Of a stretch of DNA of 6,517 nucleotides, positions 1 to 6,062 are shown one piece after another. Positions within the stretch are counted from its first letter, which is position 1, and each line of letters starts with the position of its first letter. Both the position numbers and the translations under genes were made by a program. The stretch lies in contig JBIKPA010000162.1 of the NCBI GenBank assembly GCA_044357715.1, forward strand, positions 1 through 6,517. The letters are read 5' to 3'. Under the pieces are notes generated by a model. It was not told where the DNA came from. It did no database searches and worked only from the letters and a program-made list of their open reading frames with translations. The DNA comes from IMCC26207 sp044357715 (lineage in GTDB: Bacteria > Actinomycetota > Acidimicrobiia > Acidimicrobiales > Microtrichaceae).

Positions 1-297
1 AGGCGAGACGGCTGAGCCGACCATGATGTCGAAATATGAGGCAATCCCTTTCCACTCGCAGAAGGATTGGCCGGCGGCTAGCCGCAGCACACCAGGGGCG
101 ATGTCGGCCGGCGGCAGGTAATAAGCGGGAGGCTGACTTGTTTCGAGGACCCTCCATGCGGCGGTCGTTGATGCAATCAGCACCCCAGCAAACTCAACCT
201 GAATAAGGGCCGTGCTTCGCTCAAGCCTTGGCGGGCGTGGGTAGTCCCAGACGGACTCTTGACCCGGTTTCGGCTCGATTCGCCGGGAGAATGCCAT
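1..297 (-). CDS. DUF427 domain protein, N-terminal 99 residues (cut by window edge)
   Basis: This gene reads leftwards from an ATG at 297-295 and stays open to base 1, so only its first 99 codons are present. Residues 8-20 read EPKPGQESVWDYP, followed by RPPRLE at 21-26. Further on are LETSQPPAYYLPPAD (51-65) and SFCEWKGIASYFD (78-90). These are the hallmark segments of the DUF427 family, small beta-rich proteins often about 90-170 residues long and common in actinobacteria. Their biochemical role is not established, so no reaction is assigned; Cys80, Glu81 and Trp82 lie in the most conserved stretch. The start is well supported: an AGAGAGG ribosome-binding site sits at a proper distance upstream, and family similarity begins within the first ten residues. 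The gene is transcribed divergently from the large membrane protein gene, with a spacer of about 66 bases. The family call is from motif recognition, without a database search. Confidence 0.9.
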   Translation of the reverse strand, partial: MAFSRRIEPKPGQESVWDYPRPPRLERSTALIQVEFAGVLIASTTAAWRVLETSQPPAYYLPPADIAPGVLRLAAGQSFCEWKGIASYFDIMVGSAVSP

Positions 298-305
298 TGG
301 TTTCT

Positions 306-313
306 TCCTCTCT
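306..313 (-). promoter_or_regulatory. Ribosome binding site of the DUF427 gene
   Basis: On the minus strand the sequence AGAGAGGA lies 8 bases before the ATG at 297. It is a good match to the anti-Shine-Dalgarno complement and fixes the start of the DUF427 gene. Because this gene begins at 297, plus-strand starts further left (for example TTG at 259) would overlap it head-to-head. Confidence 0.7.
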
Positions 314-318
314 GTTGC

Positions 319-332
319 GGGAGTGTTCTCCC
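319..332. promoter_or_regulatory. Perfect 5-4-5 inverted repeat in the divergent spacer
   Basis: GGGAG (319-323) and CTCCC (328-332) are perfect inverted copies around the four bases TGTT. The element lies in the short spacer between the divergent DUF427 and membrane-protein genes, six bases upstream of the DUF427 ribosome-binding site. It could be a small operator or a hairpin in the DUF427 leader. Neither role is shown, and a 5-bp dyad can arise by chance. I found no convincing -35/-10 pair in this spacer; an AATACT at 351-356 is a weak -10-like hexamer for the plus strand, which would place a transcription start near the GTG at 364. Confidence 0.3.
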
Positions 333-363
333 TCTTGCACTGTGCTGGGCAATACTCAATGGG

Positions 364-2799
364 GTGAAGTCTCTACCCGTGGTCGACCGAACTGCTCGCG
401 GGCGTCTCCAGTGGTCTGTGGATTCAGTAGTCATCGACGAGGTTCCCGAGCCTCAAAGATTTCGCAGCAGCGCTGACCTTCTGCGAATTCTTGTCACTTT
501 GGCCCTTCTCGCCCTAGTCGTCCTCGCAGGAAGCATCGGATCTGAAACGACCATCGGAATTCAAGAAGACATCACTACTGCGGTGACCAACGTGCCAAAG
601 CTGGTAGTGAGTCTTCTGGCCACACTCAACAGCCTGATTGTATTGGCCTTGCCGCTCTATCTGATTGCTGAGCTTGCACTTCGCCGCCGCTGGCGACTGA
701 TGGGAACCTCGCTATCTGCTGCAGCATTGGCATTAATTCTGGCCGAGCTCTTTGCAAACTATGCGCAAGAGTTGATCGCCGGTGGGCTGCTTGACTCGCT
801 TACCCAACCCCTCGTTGGGGGAAGCGGTCGAACTCCAGCAGCATTTGGATTATTCGCAGCCGTTTCTGCGCTCATGACCGTTGAGGGCTCGGGCACAAAG
901 CCTCGCACCTTGGTTGTGGTGTGGACGAGCTTGCTGGCTTTGGCAGTGTTGTTCTTAATTGATGGACGAGCCACACCATTGGCGCTGTTGGTGAGTGTGC
1001 TCGTTGGTCATGTGATCGGATTGGTAGTCCGATACGCGGCGGGAACAGAGAATCCGCGAGTTGGCGCTCGCCTGATTGCAGATGCGCTCGGCAAGGTCGG
1101 TCTGTACGCAGTCACCCTTGATCAGCTGCCGGTGGAGTCCAAGCTGGGTCGGCAGTTTATTTTGATGACCGCAGACGGGACCCGCGCAAGAGTTCAGGTG
1201 CTTGACCCAGACCGCGGGGCACTCAGAGTGCTGAGGCAGTTCACTCGGGTGCTTCGGGTCCGCACCTGGGTGACTCGAACCCCGAGTCTGTCTGCGCGAG
1301 TGCAGGTTCAACAAGCAGCAGTTCCAGCACTGATGGCCCGTGAGGCTCAAGTGCGAACTCCTCGCTTTTTAGCAGCAGCGGAAGTTGATGATCGGACACT
1401 GGTTTTTGCAGAGGAACATCCAGAAGACCTTCGCGTGCTCTCGGCGTTTTCCGCCGATGCGATTTCTGATGAGGCGCTCTCTCAAGCTTGGAAACAGGTG
1501 CGAAGAATGCATCATGCAGGTGTTGCTCACGAGGGAATCAATCCTGAGAGCCTGGCAGTAGATAGCAATGGCCGAATCTGGATTCTTGGGCTTACTCAAG
1601 GCGAGATTGCAGCACCCCGGCTGCGTATGAGGCTTGATCGCGCAGAACTCTTGATGGCAACTGCGCTCTTAGTTGGCACAGACCGGGCGATTACCGCTGC
1701 TGAAGCAGAGATCGGCGATCAAGACTTAGCGAATCTTCCAGCGCTCTTACAACCGGTGGCGCTCAATCCGGCATTGCGAGTTGCACTCAAAGACAACGAT
1801 GCGTTGTTGGACCAGGTTCGAGAAGAGGCCACAGCAAGAGCGCCCGAGCCGTCGGCAGATGAAGTGCGACTCGAGCGTCTGCGCCCAAGAGCCCTCATTA
1901 CTCTGATTGCGGCCACCCTTGCCGTCTACGTGCTTGCCGGGCAATTGAGCAACGTTGATTTTGCCACCGTGATTCGCAGTATCAACTGGTACTGGGCGGG
2001 CCTAGCGTTTGTCGCGTCGCTGCTGACCTATGTGGGAGCAGCGCTTACGATTCGGCCGTTCTTGCCGGTCAGGGTTCCGGCACTCCGACTGCTCGCTGCT
2101 CAGTTCGCGGCCACCTTCGTATCGCTAGTTGCCCCAGCGGCGGTAGGCAGCGCAGGAACCAATGTGCGAGTCATACAAAAAGCCGGTGCTCCCTCTGGTC
2201 TCGCAGTTGCAAGCGTTGGACTGTCGTCCCTGGTGGTCTTTCTCACCACGGTCATCGCACTATTCGGGGTTACCATTTTTTCTCATGAGGCCACACAGCT
2301 TGATCTCAAGGCACCTTCCACCAGTGTTCTCCTAGTTGCAGTTGGGGCCGTGCTCATCGCAGCCTTTGCCTTTGTGCTTCCAGTAACTCGAAGACTCATC
2401 TTGGAGCGCATGCGCCCCATTTGGGAGTCCACCGGGCCACGCGTGCTTGACGTTGCTCGAGACCCAAAGCGTCTTGTTCAAGGGGTGGCGGCAAGCTTGC
2501 TCACATCGCTCGCATACGCAGTTACCCTCTTCGTGGCGGTTCGAGCCTATGGCGGTGAGATTCCCCTTGCCGGTGCGGTGGTGGTGTATCTCGGTGCGGG
2601 TTTGGTCGGTTCCGTCGCTCCAACCCCGGGCGGGATTGGTGCTGTGGAGGCGGCCTTAGTTGCCGGTCTGAGCGCGATTGGTGTTCCTGCCGCGGTTGCT
2701 CTTCCGGCGGCGCTGTTGTACCGAACCATGACATTCTGGCTACCGACTTTGCCAGGTTGGTTCTCGTTGAGATGGCTTCAGAGCCATGACGCAATCTGA
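364..2799 (+). CDS. Polytopic membrane protein: N-terminal membrane region, pseudokinase-like region, C-terminal LPG-synthase TM (PF03706-type) domain
   Basis: This is an 811-residue protein if the GTG at 364 is used; residue numbers here follow that start. About six hydrophobic segments occupy residues 40-223. Residues 245-495 form a soluble region resembling the kinase-like domain seen in actinobacterial relatives, but it is degenerate: HEG (389-391) where HRD is expected, GLT (409-411) where DFG is expected, Ser396 in the Asn position, and Gln278 where the beta-3 Lys would fall. From about 511 to 798 the protein has roughly eight or nine membrane segments, with APAAVGSAGTNVR (590-602) and APTPGGIGAVEAAL (752-765). 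These are signatures of the lysylphosphatidylglycerol synthase TM/UPF0104 family, which includes the MprF flippase domain. The aminoacyl-transferase domain of MprF is absent, so lipid lysinylation is not implied; handling of a lipid or lipid-linked substrate in the membrane is inference. The start is uncertain: GTG at 379 (GGTGA 11 bases upstream) or GTG at 418 are alternatives. The gene stands alone, divergent from DUF427 and convergent with the next gene. Confidence 0.88.
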   Translation: MKSLPVVDRTARGRLQWSVDSVVIDEVPEPQRFRSSADLLRILVTLALLALVVLAGSIGSETTIGIQEDITTAVTNVPKLVVSLLATLNSLIVLALPLYLIAELALRRRWRLMGTSLSAAALALILAELFANYAQELIAGGLLDSLTQPLVGGSGRTPAAFGLFAAVSALMTVEGSGTKPRTLVVVWTSLLALAVLFLIDGRATPLALLVSVLVGHVIGLVVRYAAGTENPRVGARLIADALGKVGLYAVTLDQLPVESKLGRQFILMTADGTRARVQVLDPDRGALRVLRQFTRVLRVRTWVTRTPSLSARVQVQQAAVPALMAREAQVRTPRFLAAAEVDDRTLVFAEEHPEDLRVLSAFSADAISDEALSQAWKQVRRMHHAGVAHEGINPESLAVDSNGRIWILGLTQGEIAAPRLRMRLDRAELLMATALLVGTDRAITAAEAEIGDQDLANLPALLQPVALNPALRVALKDNDALLDQVREEATARAPEPSADEVRLERLRPRALITLIAATLAVYVLAGQLSNVDFATVIRSINWYWAGLAFVASLLTYVGAALTIRPFLPVRVPALRLLAAQFAATFVSLVAPAAVGSAGTNVRVIQKAGAPSGLAVASVGLSSLVVFLTTVIALFGVTIFSHEATQLDLKAPSTSVLLVAVGAVLIAAFAFVLPVTRRLILERMRPIWESTGPRVLDVARDPKRLVQGVAASLLTSLAYAVTLFVAVRAYGGEIPLAGAVVVYLGAGLVGSVAPTPGGIGAVEAALVAGLSAIGVPAAVALPAALLYRTMTFWLPTLPGWFSLRWLQSHDAI

Positions 2800-2837
2800 T
2801 ACTCAAGCTGTCTAACTAGTGGTGCTTGTATTGGGCG

Positions 2838-3332
2838 TTACCCCGGAGCGTTACCAAGAGCGGCATCCATTACGGCAGTTTCTAAGTCGCTCAGCATCTT
2901 GTTGATTTCTCGGTGAGCCTTCTTTCGCTTTACAAGCGGAAGGTTCTTTGCAACAGCAAGCGAAAGCCGAATCTGATTGAGTGCCTGATACACCTTGTCT
3001 AAGAACGCGGCGCCCGAGGCGCCAGTCTCTGGCCGCAACATATCGAGCGTGGCAGAAAGTTTTTCAACTCTGCGCTCAAGGCGCTCCTGTCCAAGTGCTG
3101 GCCGTGCCGAGTTGTACGCGCTAGTGGCGTGTTCGGCTGGTAGGTCAGAGGGGGAGTAGAGGCCCGAAGTGCGACGGTCGTCATTCCACTGGCGGATCCG
3201 TGCTGCAAGGTCATTGCCGGCGATCAACAATTGGGCACGGGTCTCTGGGTCTTGCAGCATTCGCACAGCCTGTGCGGTAGCGGCTGCCAAAGCAGTTGCC
3301 ATGGCTGCACTTGTTCTTGATTTTGATGCCAT
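2838..3332 (-). CDS. Hypothetical helical protein, 164 residues
   Basis: I do not recognise a named domain. The protein starts at ATG 3332 with a strong GAAGGGA ribosome-binding site six bases upstream, and ends at TAA 2838. It has no signal peptide and no clear membrane segment. The first 50 residues are Ala-rich and probably helical, with a QDPETRAQLLIAGNDLAARI segment (27-46). A variable, Pro/Ser-containing linker (55-80) follows, then a charged helix with heptad-like leucines, RLERRVEKLSATLDMLR (84-100). A Gly-rich turn near 104-108 precedes LDKVYQALNQIRLSLAVAKN (111-130). The strongly basic KRKKAHREINKML (135-147) leads into a final acidic helix ending near 159. The LERRVEKL stretch and the basic KRKK cluster suggest a coiled-coil or interaction protein, possibly binding nucleic acid or membrane; this is inference only. 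The gene lies 92 bases downstream of the SDR gene on the same strand and has its own leader, so co-transcription is possible but unproven. Confidence 0.82.
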   Translation of the reverse strand: MASKSRTSAAMATALAAATAQAVRMLQDPETRAQLLIAGNDLAARIRQWNDDRRTSGLYSPSDLPAEHATSAYNSARPALGQERLERRVEKLSATLDMLRPETGASGAAFLDKVYQALNQIRLSLAVAKNLPLVKRKKAHREINKMLSDLETAVMDAALGNAPG

Positions 3333-3338
3333 GAGGGT

Positions 3339-3345
3339 TCCCTTC
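3339..3345 (-). promoter_or_regulatory. Ribosome binding site of the 164-residue hypothetical gene
   Basis: On the minus strand GAAGGGA precedes the ATG at 3332 by six bases. It favours this ATG over the in-frame ATG eleven codons (33 bases) further in (MATALAA) and supports the gene being real despite its unknown function. Confidence 0.6.
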
Positions 3346-3356
3346 GAGCGTTGCCA

Positions 3357-3405
3357 AGGCTACTGCGCTGTCCGTATCTGAGAACTACTCAACACAGCGA
3401 AGCCT
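3357..3405. repeat. Nested imperfect inverted repeats between the SDR and hypothetical genes
   Basis: Three complementary arm pairs are nested in order: AGGC (3357-3360) with GCCT (3402-3405), CGCTGT (3366-3371) with ACAGCG (3394-3399), and TGAG (3379-3382) with CTCA (3388-3391). They would fold into one interrupted hairpin with a five-base apical loop. The structure sits just after the SDR stop codon and before the ribosome-binding site of the next minus-strand gene. It lacks a T-run on either side, so a classical intrinsic terminator is not supported. It could be a processing or attenuation structure, an operator, or a chance arrangement. Confidence 0.35.
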
Positions 3406-3424
3406 CTGAAAGCTGTTAGTGCGC

Positions 3425-4195
3425 TCAGTGAGTAGTCATGCCGCCGTCAATGACTAGCGTTTGTGAAGTCATAAAACTCGAGGCATCGCTTGCCAAAAAC
3501 AGCGCCGCTGGAACCATCTCATCTGGCTGTGCGGGCCGCTTGATGAGTTGTGTGTCAACCGCCGCAGCCTGAAACCCCTCGGGAGCGCTGAGGAACATGT
3601 CTGTTGCAACTGTTCCCGGCGCGATTGCATTGGCGCGAATTCCATCGGCTGCAAATTCGGCTGCCATGGCACGGGTCATAGCGAGCAGCGCAGCCTTTGC
3701 AGAGATGTACAAAGAGACATAGCTGCCGTGGGTGTAGACGCCCGCTGTTGCGATATTGATAATCGAAGCGTGGTTGCTTGCACGCAAATACTCCAAAGCG
3801 TTCTGAACTAGAAACACAGGGCCGCGCAGATTGGTCTCATGGGACTTGGCAAATGCCTCTTCAGTGATTGCGCCAATGGGCTGTGCTAGCGGGTTGGCAG
3901 CGTTGTTCACAATGATGTCAATTCCGCCAAACTGCGCCACAGTGCGTGCAACTAGCGTTTCAATCTGTTTCAGGTCTCCTATGTGGGTTGGCACCGCAAA
4001 GGCAGATCCGCCATCGGCAACAATTGTCGCTACTGCCGAATCGCAGGCCTCGGCCTTTCGACTTGCGATGACCACGTTGGCACCCATAGCGGCAAAGCCC
4101 TGAGCGATTGCCAAGCCAATGCCACGGCTTCCTCCGGTGATGATTGCTGTACGCCCCGTAAGGTCAAAACTTCCAAGTAGTTGAGCGCGATCCAT
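3425..4195 (-). CDS. Short-chain dehydrogenase/reductase (classical SDR), 256 residues
   Basis: This is a complete NAD(P)-dependent oxidoreductase of normal length for classical SDRs, expected to be cytoplasmic. The Rossmann cofactor motif TGGSRGIG is at residues 20-27. Arg46, just after the second beta strand (IASRK), hints at NADPH preference, which is inference. Asp74 fits the conserved Asp contacting the adenine ring, and NNAA at 97-100 is the NNAG-type motif. Asn122 (in ETNLRG), Tyr163 and Lys167 (YISAK) are the expected catalytic residues. The fourth catalytic position, normally Ser thirteen residues before Tyr, is Thr150 (NIATAG). IAPGTVATDM (191-200) and the C-terminal SQTLVIDGGM (244-253) complete the fold. 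The substrate cannot be read from sequence; relatives act on 3-oxoacyl thioesters, steroids, sugars or other alcohols. The start ATG at 4195 has GGAA five bases upstream on the minus strand. The gene is divergent from the lipoprotein hydrolase gene and may be followed by the hypothetical gene in one transcript. Confidence 0.95.
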   Translation of the reverse strand: MDRAQLLGSFDLTGRTAIITGGSRGIGLAIAQGFAAMGANVVIASRKAEACDSAVATIVADGGSAFAVPTHIGDLKQIETLVARTVAQFGGIDIIVNNAANPLAQPIGAITEEAFAKSHETNLRGPVFLVQNALEYLRASNHASIINIATAGVYTHGSYVSLYISAKAALLAMTRAMAAEFAADGIRANAIAPGTVATDMFLSAPEGFQAAAVDTQLIKRPAQPDEMVPAALFLASDASSFMTSQTLVIDGGMTTH

Positions 4196-4237
4196 TCGAT
4201 TTCCAATCTGTGTCGTGAAGTTCTAGGTGCACACTAC

Positions 4238-4269
4238 CGACGCGCTTCGATCAGCAGAACTGTGCGTCG
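4238..4269. promoter_or_regulatory. Near-perfect 8-bp inverted repeat in the SDR/lipoprotein divergent spacer
   Basis: CGACGCGC (4238-4245) and GTGCGTCG (4262-4269) are inverted copies with one mismatch, separated by 16 bases. The right arm overlaps a second odd palindrome, GTCG-C-CGAC (4266-4274). This symmetry lies in the only spacer shared by the two divergent genes, where a regulator of both could bind. If the lipoprotein gene uses the -10-like TAGTCT at 4276-4281, the right arm would fall in its promoter core. The operator role is inference; an RNA hairpin in a leader is the alternative. Confidence 0.35.
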
Positions 4270-4275
4270 CCGACA

Positions 4276-4281
4276 TAGTCT
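4276..4281 (+). promoter_or_regulatory. Possible -10 element for a leaderless lipoprotein transcript
   Basis: TAGTCT fits the actinobacterial TAnnnT -10 pattern and ends six bases before the ATG at 4288, where no Shine-Dalgarno sequence is visible. That spacing would place the transcript start at or beside the start codon, giving a leaderless mRNA, which is common in actinobacteria. No good -35 is present 17 bases upstream, so this remains a weak suggestion. Confidence 0.25.
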
Positions 4282-4287
4282 TGCGAC

Positions 4288-5994
4288 ATGCGCAGAGGAA
4301 GCATCCAATCACGTAGTCAAGGTCTTTTACTTGTAGCCCTCGCAGCGCTCGGGTCTTTAGTGCTGATCGGGGCATCTTGTTCTTCTTCTTCAGATTCGGC
4401 CACTGCTGCGAAGCTGCGTCAAACAGTTTCTTCGGCGCCTCAACAAACTGCTCCCAATCAAGTTGATTGCGTTCCGCCAACGAACACAACGCAGGTGCAG
4501 GCAAGCGAAGTGACCGGTTCTGTAACTGATATTGATCTCGTCTCATTCGATGGGACGCTGATTCGCGTACATTGGTTTCCGCTGGAATCAGCAACCGCGC
4601 AGAACCCGGCCCCTACGATTTTAATGGGCCCGGGGTGGAGTTTGTCTGGAGATACCGCCGTTGATGCCGTAGGGGTATTGGGTGTTATAGGAATCGCGTC
4701 ATTGCGCGACGCGGGCTACAACGTACTTACTTGGGACCCACGCGGTTTTGGCGAGTCAACGGGTGTTGCCCAAGTGAACTCGAAGGAGTTTGAGGGCCGT
4801 GATGTCAGTCAATTGCTTGACTGGGTGGCCACACAGCCAGTTGCTGAACTCGATGCTGAACGCAATCCACGAGTCGGCATGGTGGGCGGGTCATACGGGG
4901 GTGGGATCCAACTTGTGGTTGCTTCAACCGATTGCCGCGTAGATGCGATTGTTCCCGTGATTGCATGGAACTCGCTCAAGAGCAGTCTGTTCAGAGCAGA
5001 GACGGTGAAGTCTGGTTGGGCAGGAATTCTGAGCGATTCAAGCTCTTCAGATTCGGTAGACCCGCACGTGCAGCATGCTCAAGATTCTGCACAGGCCACA
5101 GGCACTCTCAATGCAGAAGATCAGGCGTGGTTCATAGCTCGCGGTCCCGCCGAGTTAGTAAACCAGATCACTGCGCCAACGTTGATTATCCAAGGCACCG
5201 TAGACACACTCTTCACCTTGGGTGAGGGCATCACGAACTACAACATTTTGACTAAGAACGGCGTTCCCGTCTCCATGATCTGGTACTGCGATGGCCATGG
5301 GGTATGTCTGACAGACCCCGGTGATCCGGAGCGGGTGGGTAAGGCAGCGGTTGCTTGGCTGAACCGTTATGTTGCCAATGACACATCAGTAGATACTGGT
5401 CCTGGGTTCGACATCATTGATCAAGATGGGTTTCGGTACACCTCGAAACGATACGAGGTTGCAACCGGAACTCCTCTGACCGCGAGCGGTTCAGGAAGCT
5501 TGGCATTGACTGCCGAGGGTGGATCTGGGCCGGTCGTCATTCCAGATGGCAAAGGTTCTGTGCTCTCGGGCCTTGTTGAATCAATCACCCCTGCTGTAGC
5601 CCAGAATGCTGTCAATGTGCCGTTGCAGGTTCAGGGTGGACCACATCTTGTGGTTGGCGCTCCAGAGTTGAGCCTCTCGTATTCGGGAACGAACGGTACC
5701 GGGGAGAGACCAACGCGAGTTTTTGCCCAGCTCGTGGATGCAAGTACTGGCTTGGTAATTGGAAACCAGGTCACGCCGATTGCGGTCACCTTGGATGGCG
5801 CACCACACAAAGTGAGCGTGCCGCTCGAGGTACTTGCCTTTGCCGCAAAAGCAGGGTCAACTCTCACACTTCAGCTAGTGGCAAGCACCGTCGCGTATGC
5901 AGATCCGCAATTTGGCGGCCAGATTACGTTCGACTCAATCACGCTCAGCCTGCCGGTCATGGCACCGGGGCAGATGACCCAAACTCAGGCCTAA
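4288..5994 (+). CDS. Secreted lipoprotein alpha/beta-hydrolase of the S15 / CocE-NonD type
   Basis: The 568-residue product starts with a lipoprotein signal peptide: basic MRRGSIQSR, a hydrophobic stretch (12-29), and LIGASC with Cys31 as the likely lipidated residue. Position -3 is Gly rather than the usual Leu, so the lipobox is slightly atypical. A Ser/Ala/Gln-rich linker follows to about residue 75. The alpha/beta-hydrolase domain (about 80-365) shows the oxyanion-loop MGPGW (113-117), WDPRGFGEST (149-158), the nucleophile elbow GGSYGG with Ser202, the acid Asp306 in IIQGTVDTLF, and His337 in WYCDGHGVC. Residues from about 400 to 560 form the beta-sandwich typical of the X-Pro dipeptidyl-peptidase C-terminal domain (PF08530-type), including RVFAQLVDASTGLVIGNQVT (477-496). 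The family contains peptidases and esterases; which substrate is cleaved cannot be told. The expected place is the outer face of the cytoplasmic membrane. Cys334 and Cys340 flank the catalytic His and could form a disulfide (inference). No Shine-Dalgarno precedes the ATG. Confidence 0.93.
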   Translation: MRRGSIQSRSQGLLLVALAALGSLVLIGASCSSSSDSATAAKLRQTVSSAPQQTAPNQVDCVPPTNTTQVQASEVTGSVTDIDLVSFDGTLIRVHWFPLESATAQNPAPTILMGPGWSLSGDTAVDAVGVLGVIGIASLRDAGYNVLTWDPRGFGESTGVAQVNSKEFEGRDVSQLLDWVATQPVAELDAERNPRVGMVGGSYGGGIQLVVASTDCRVDAIVPVIAWNSLKSSLFRAETVKSGWAGILSDSSSSDSVDPHVQHAQDSAQATGTLNAEDQAWFIARGPAELVNQITAPTLIIQGTVDTLFTLGEGITNYNILTKNGVPVSMIWYCDGHGVCLTDPGDPERVGKAAVAWLNRYVANDTSVDTGPGFDIIDQDGFRYTSKRYEVATGTPLTASGSGSLALTAEGGSGPVVIPDGKGSVLSGLVESITPAVAQNAVNVPLQVQGGPHLVVGAPELSLSYSGTNGTGERPTRVFAQLVDASTGLVIGNQVTPIAVTLDGAPHKVSVPLEVLAFAAKAGSTLTLQLVASTVAYADPQFGGQITFDSITLSLPVMAPGQMTQTQA

Positions 5995-6007
5995 TTCCTG
6001 CCAGAGC

Positions 6008-6044
6008 GCCGGCCAACTTGCAGCTAAAGATTCGCAGGCCAGGC
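6008..6044. terminator. GC-rich hairpin in the convergent gap, possible bidirectional terminator
   Basis: GCCGGCC (6008-6014) can pair with GGCCAGGC (6037-6044), giving seven G-C pairs with a single bulged A and a loop of 22 bases. It lies between the stop codons of the convergent lipoprotein and P450 genes, where a two-way terminator would be expected. No T-run follows on either strand, so a canonical factor-independent terminator is not demonstrated. Confidence 0.25.
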
Positions 6045-6062
6045 CCAATTACTGCTTGGAAG

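Noticed and set aside
177..434. Minus-strand open frame of 85 codons across the left divergent spacer
   Set aside because: It overlaps the DUF427 gene in another frame, and its translation is a low-complexity Arg/Ser/Thr mix with no family resemblance, whereas the DUF427 frame carries clear conserved motifs.
955..1350. Minus-strand open frame of 131 codons opposite the kinase-like region
   Set aside because: It lies wholly antisense to the membrane protein gene; its Cys/His/Gln-rich translation resembles nothing and looks like a shadow of the opposite coding frame.
2804..2828. CAAGC/GCTTG inverted arms in the gap between the membrane protein and hypothetical genes
   Set aside because: Only five base pairs with a 15-base loop and no T-run; too weak to call a terminator. 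The rest of the 38-base convergent gap shows nothing else.
2835..2855. Direct repeat GCGTTACC at 2835-2842 and 2848-2855
   Set aside because: Eight bases, two copies, at the 3' end of the hypothetical gene and partly coding; no flanking features of a mobile element or attachment site.
4238..4269. Riboswitch or structured leader upstream of the lipoprotein gene
   Set aside because: The spacer is only 92 bases, the dyad is simple, and no conserved riboswitch core could be recognised; operator or chance symmetry is more economical.
4223..4594. Minus-strand open frame of 123 codons overlapping the lipoprotein start
   Set aside because: It covers the signal peptide region and divergent spacer antisense to a well-supported gene and shows no recognisable domain.
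4387..5056. 13-base direct repeat TCTTCAGATTCGG at 4387-4399 and 5044-5056
   Set aside because: Both copies encode Ser-Ser-Asp-Ser in the same frame of the lipoprotein; similar codon choice in short Ser-rich segments explains it better than a functional repeat.
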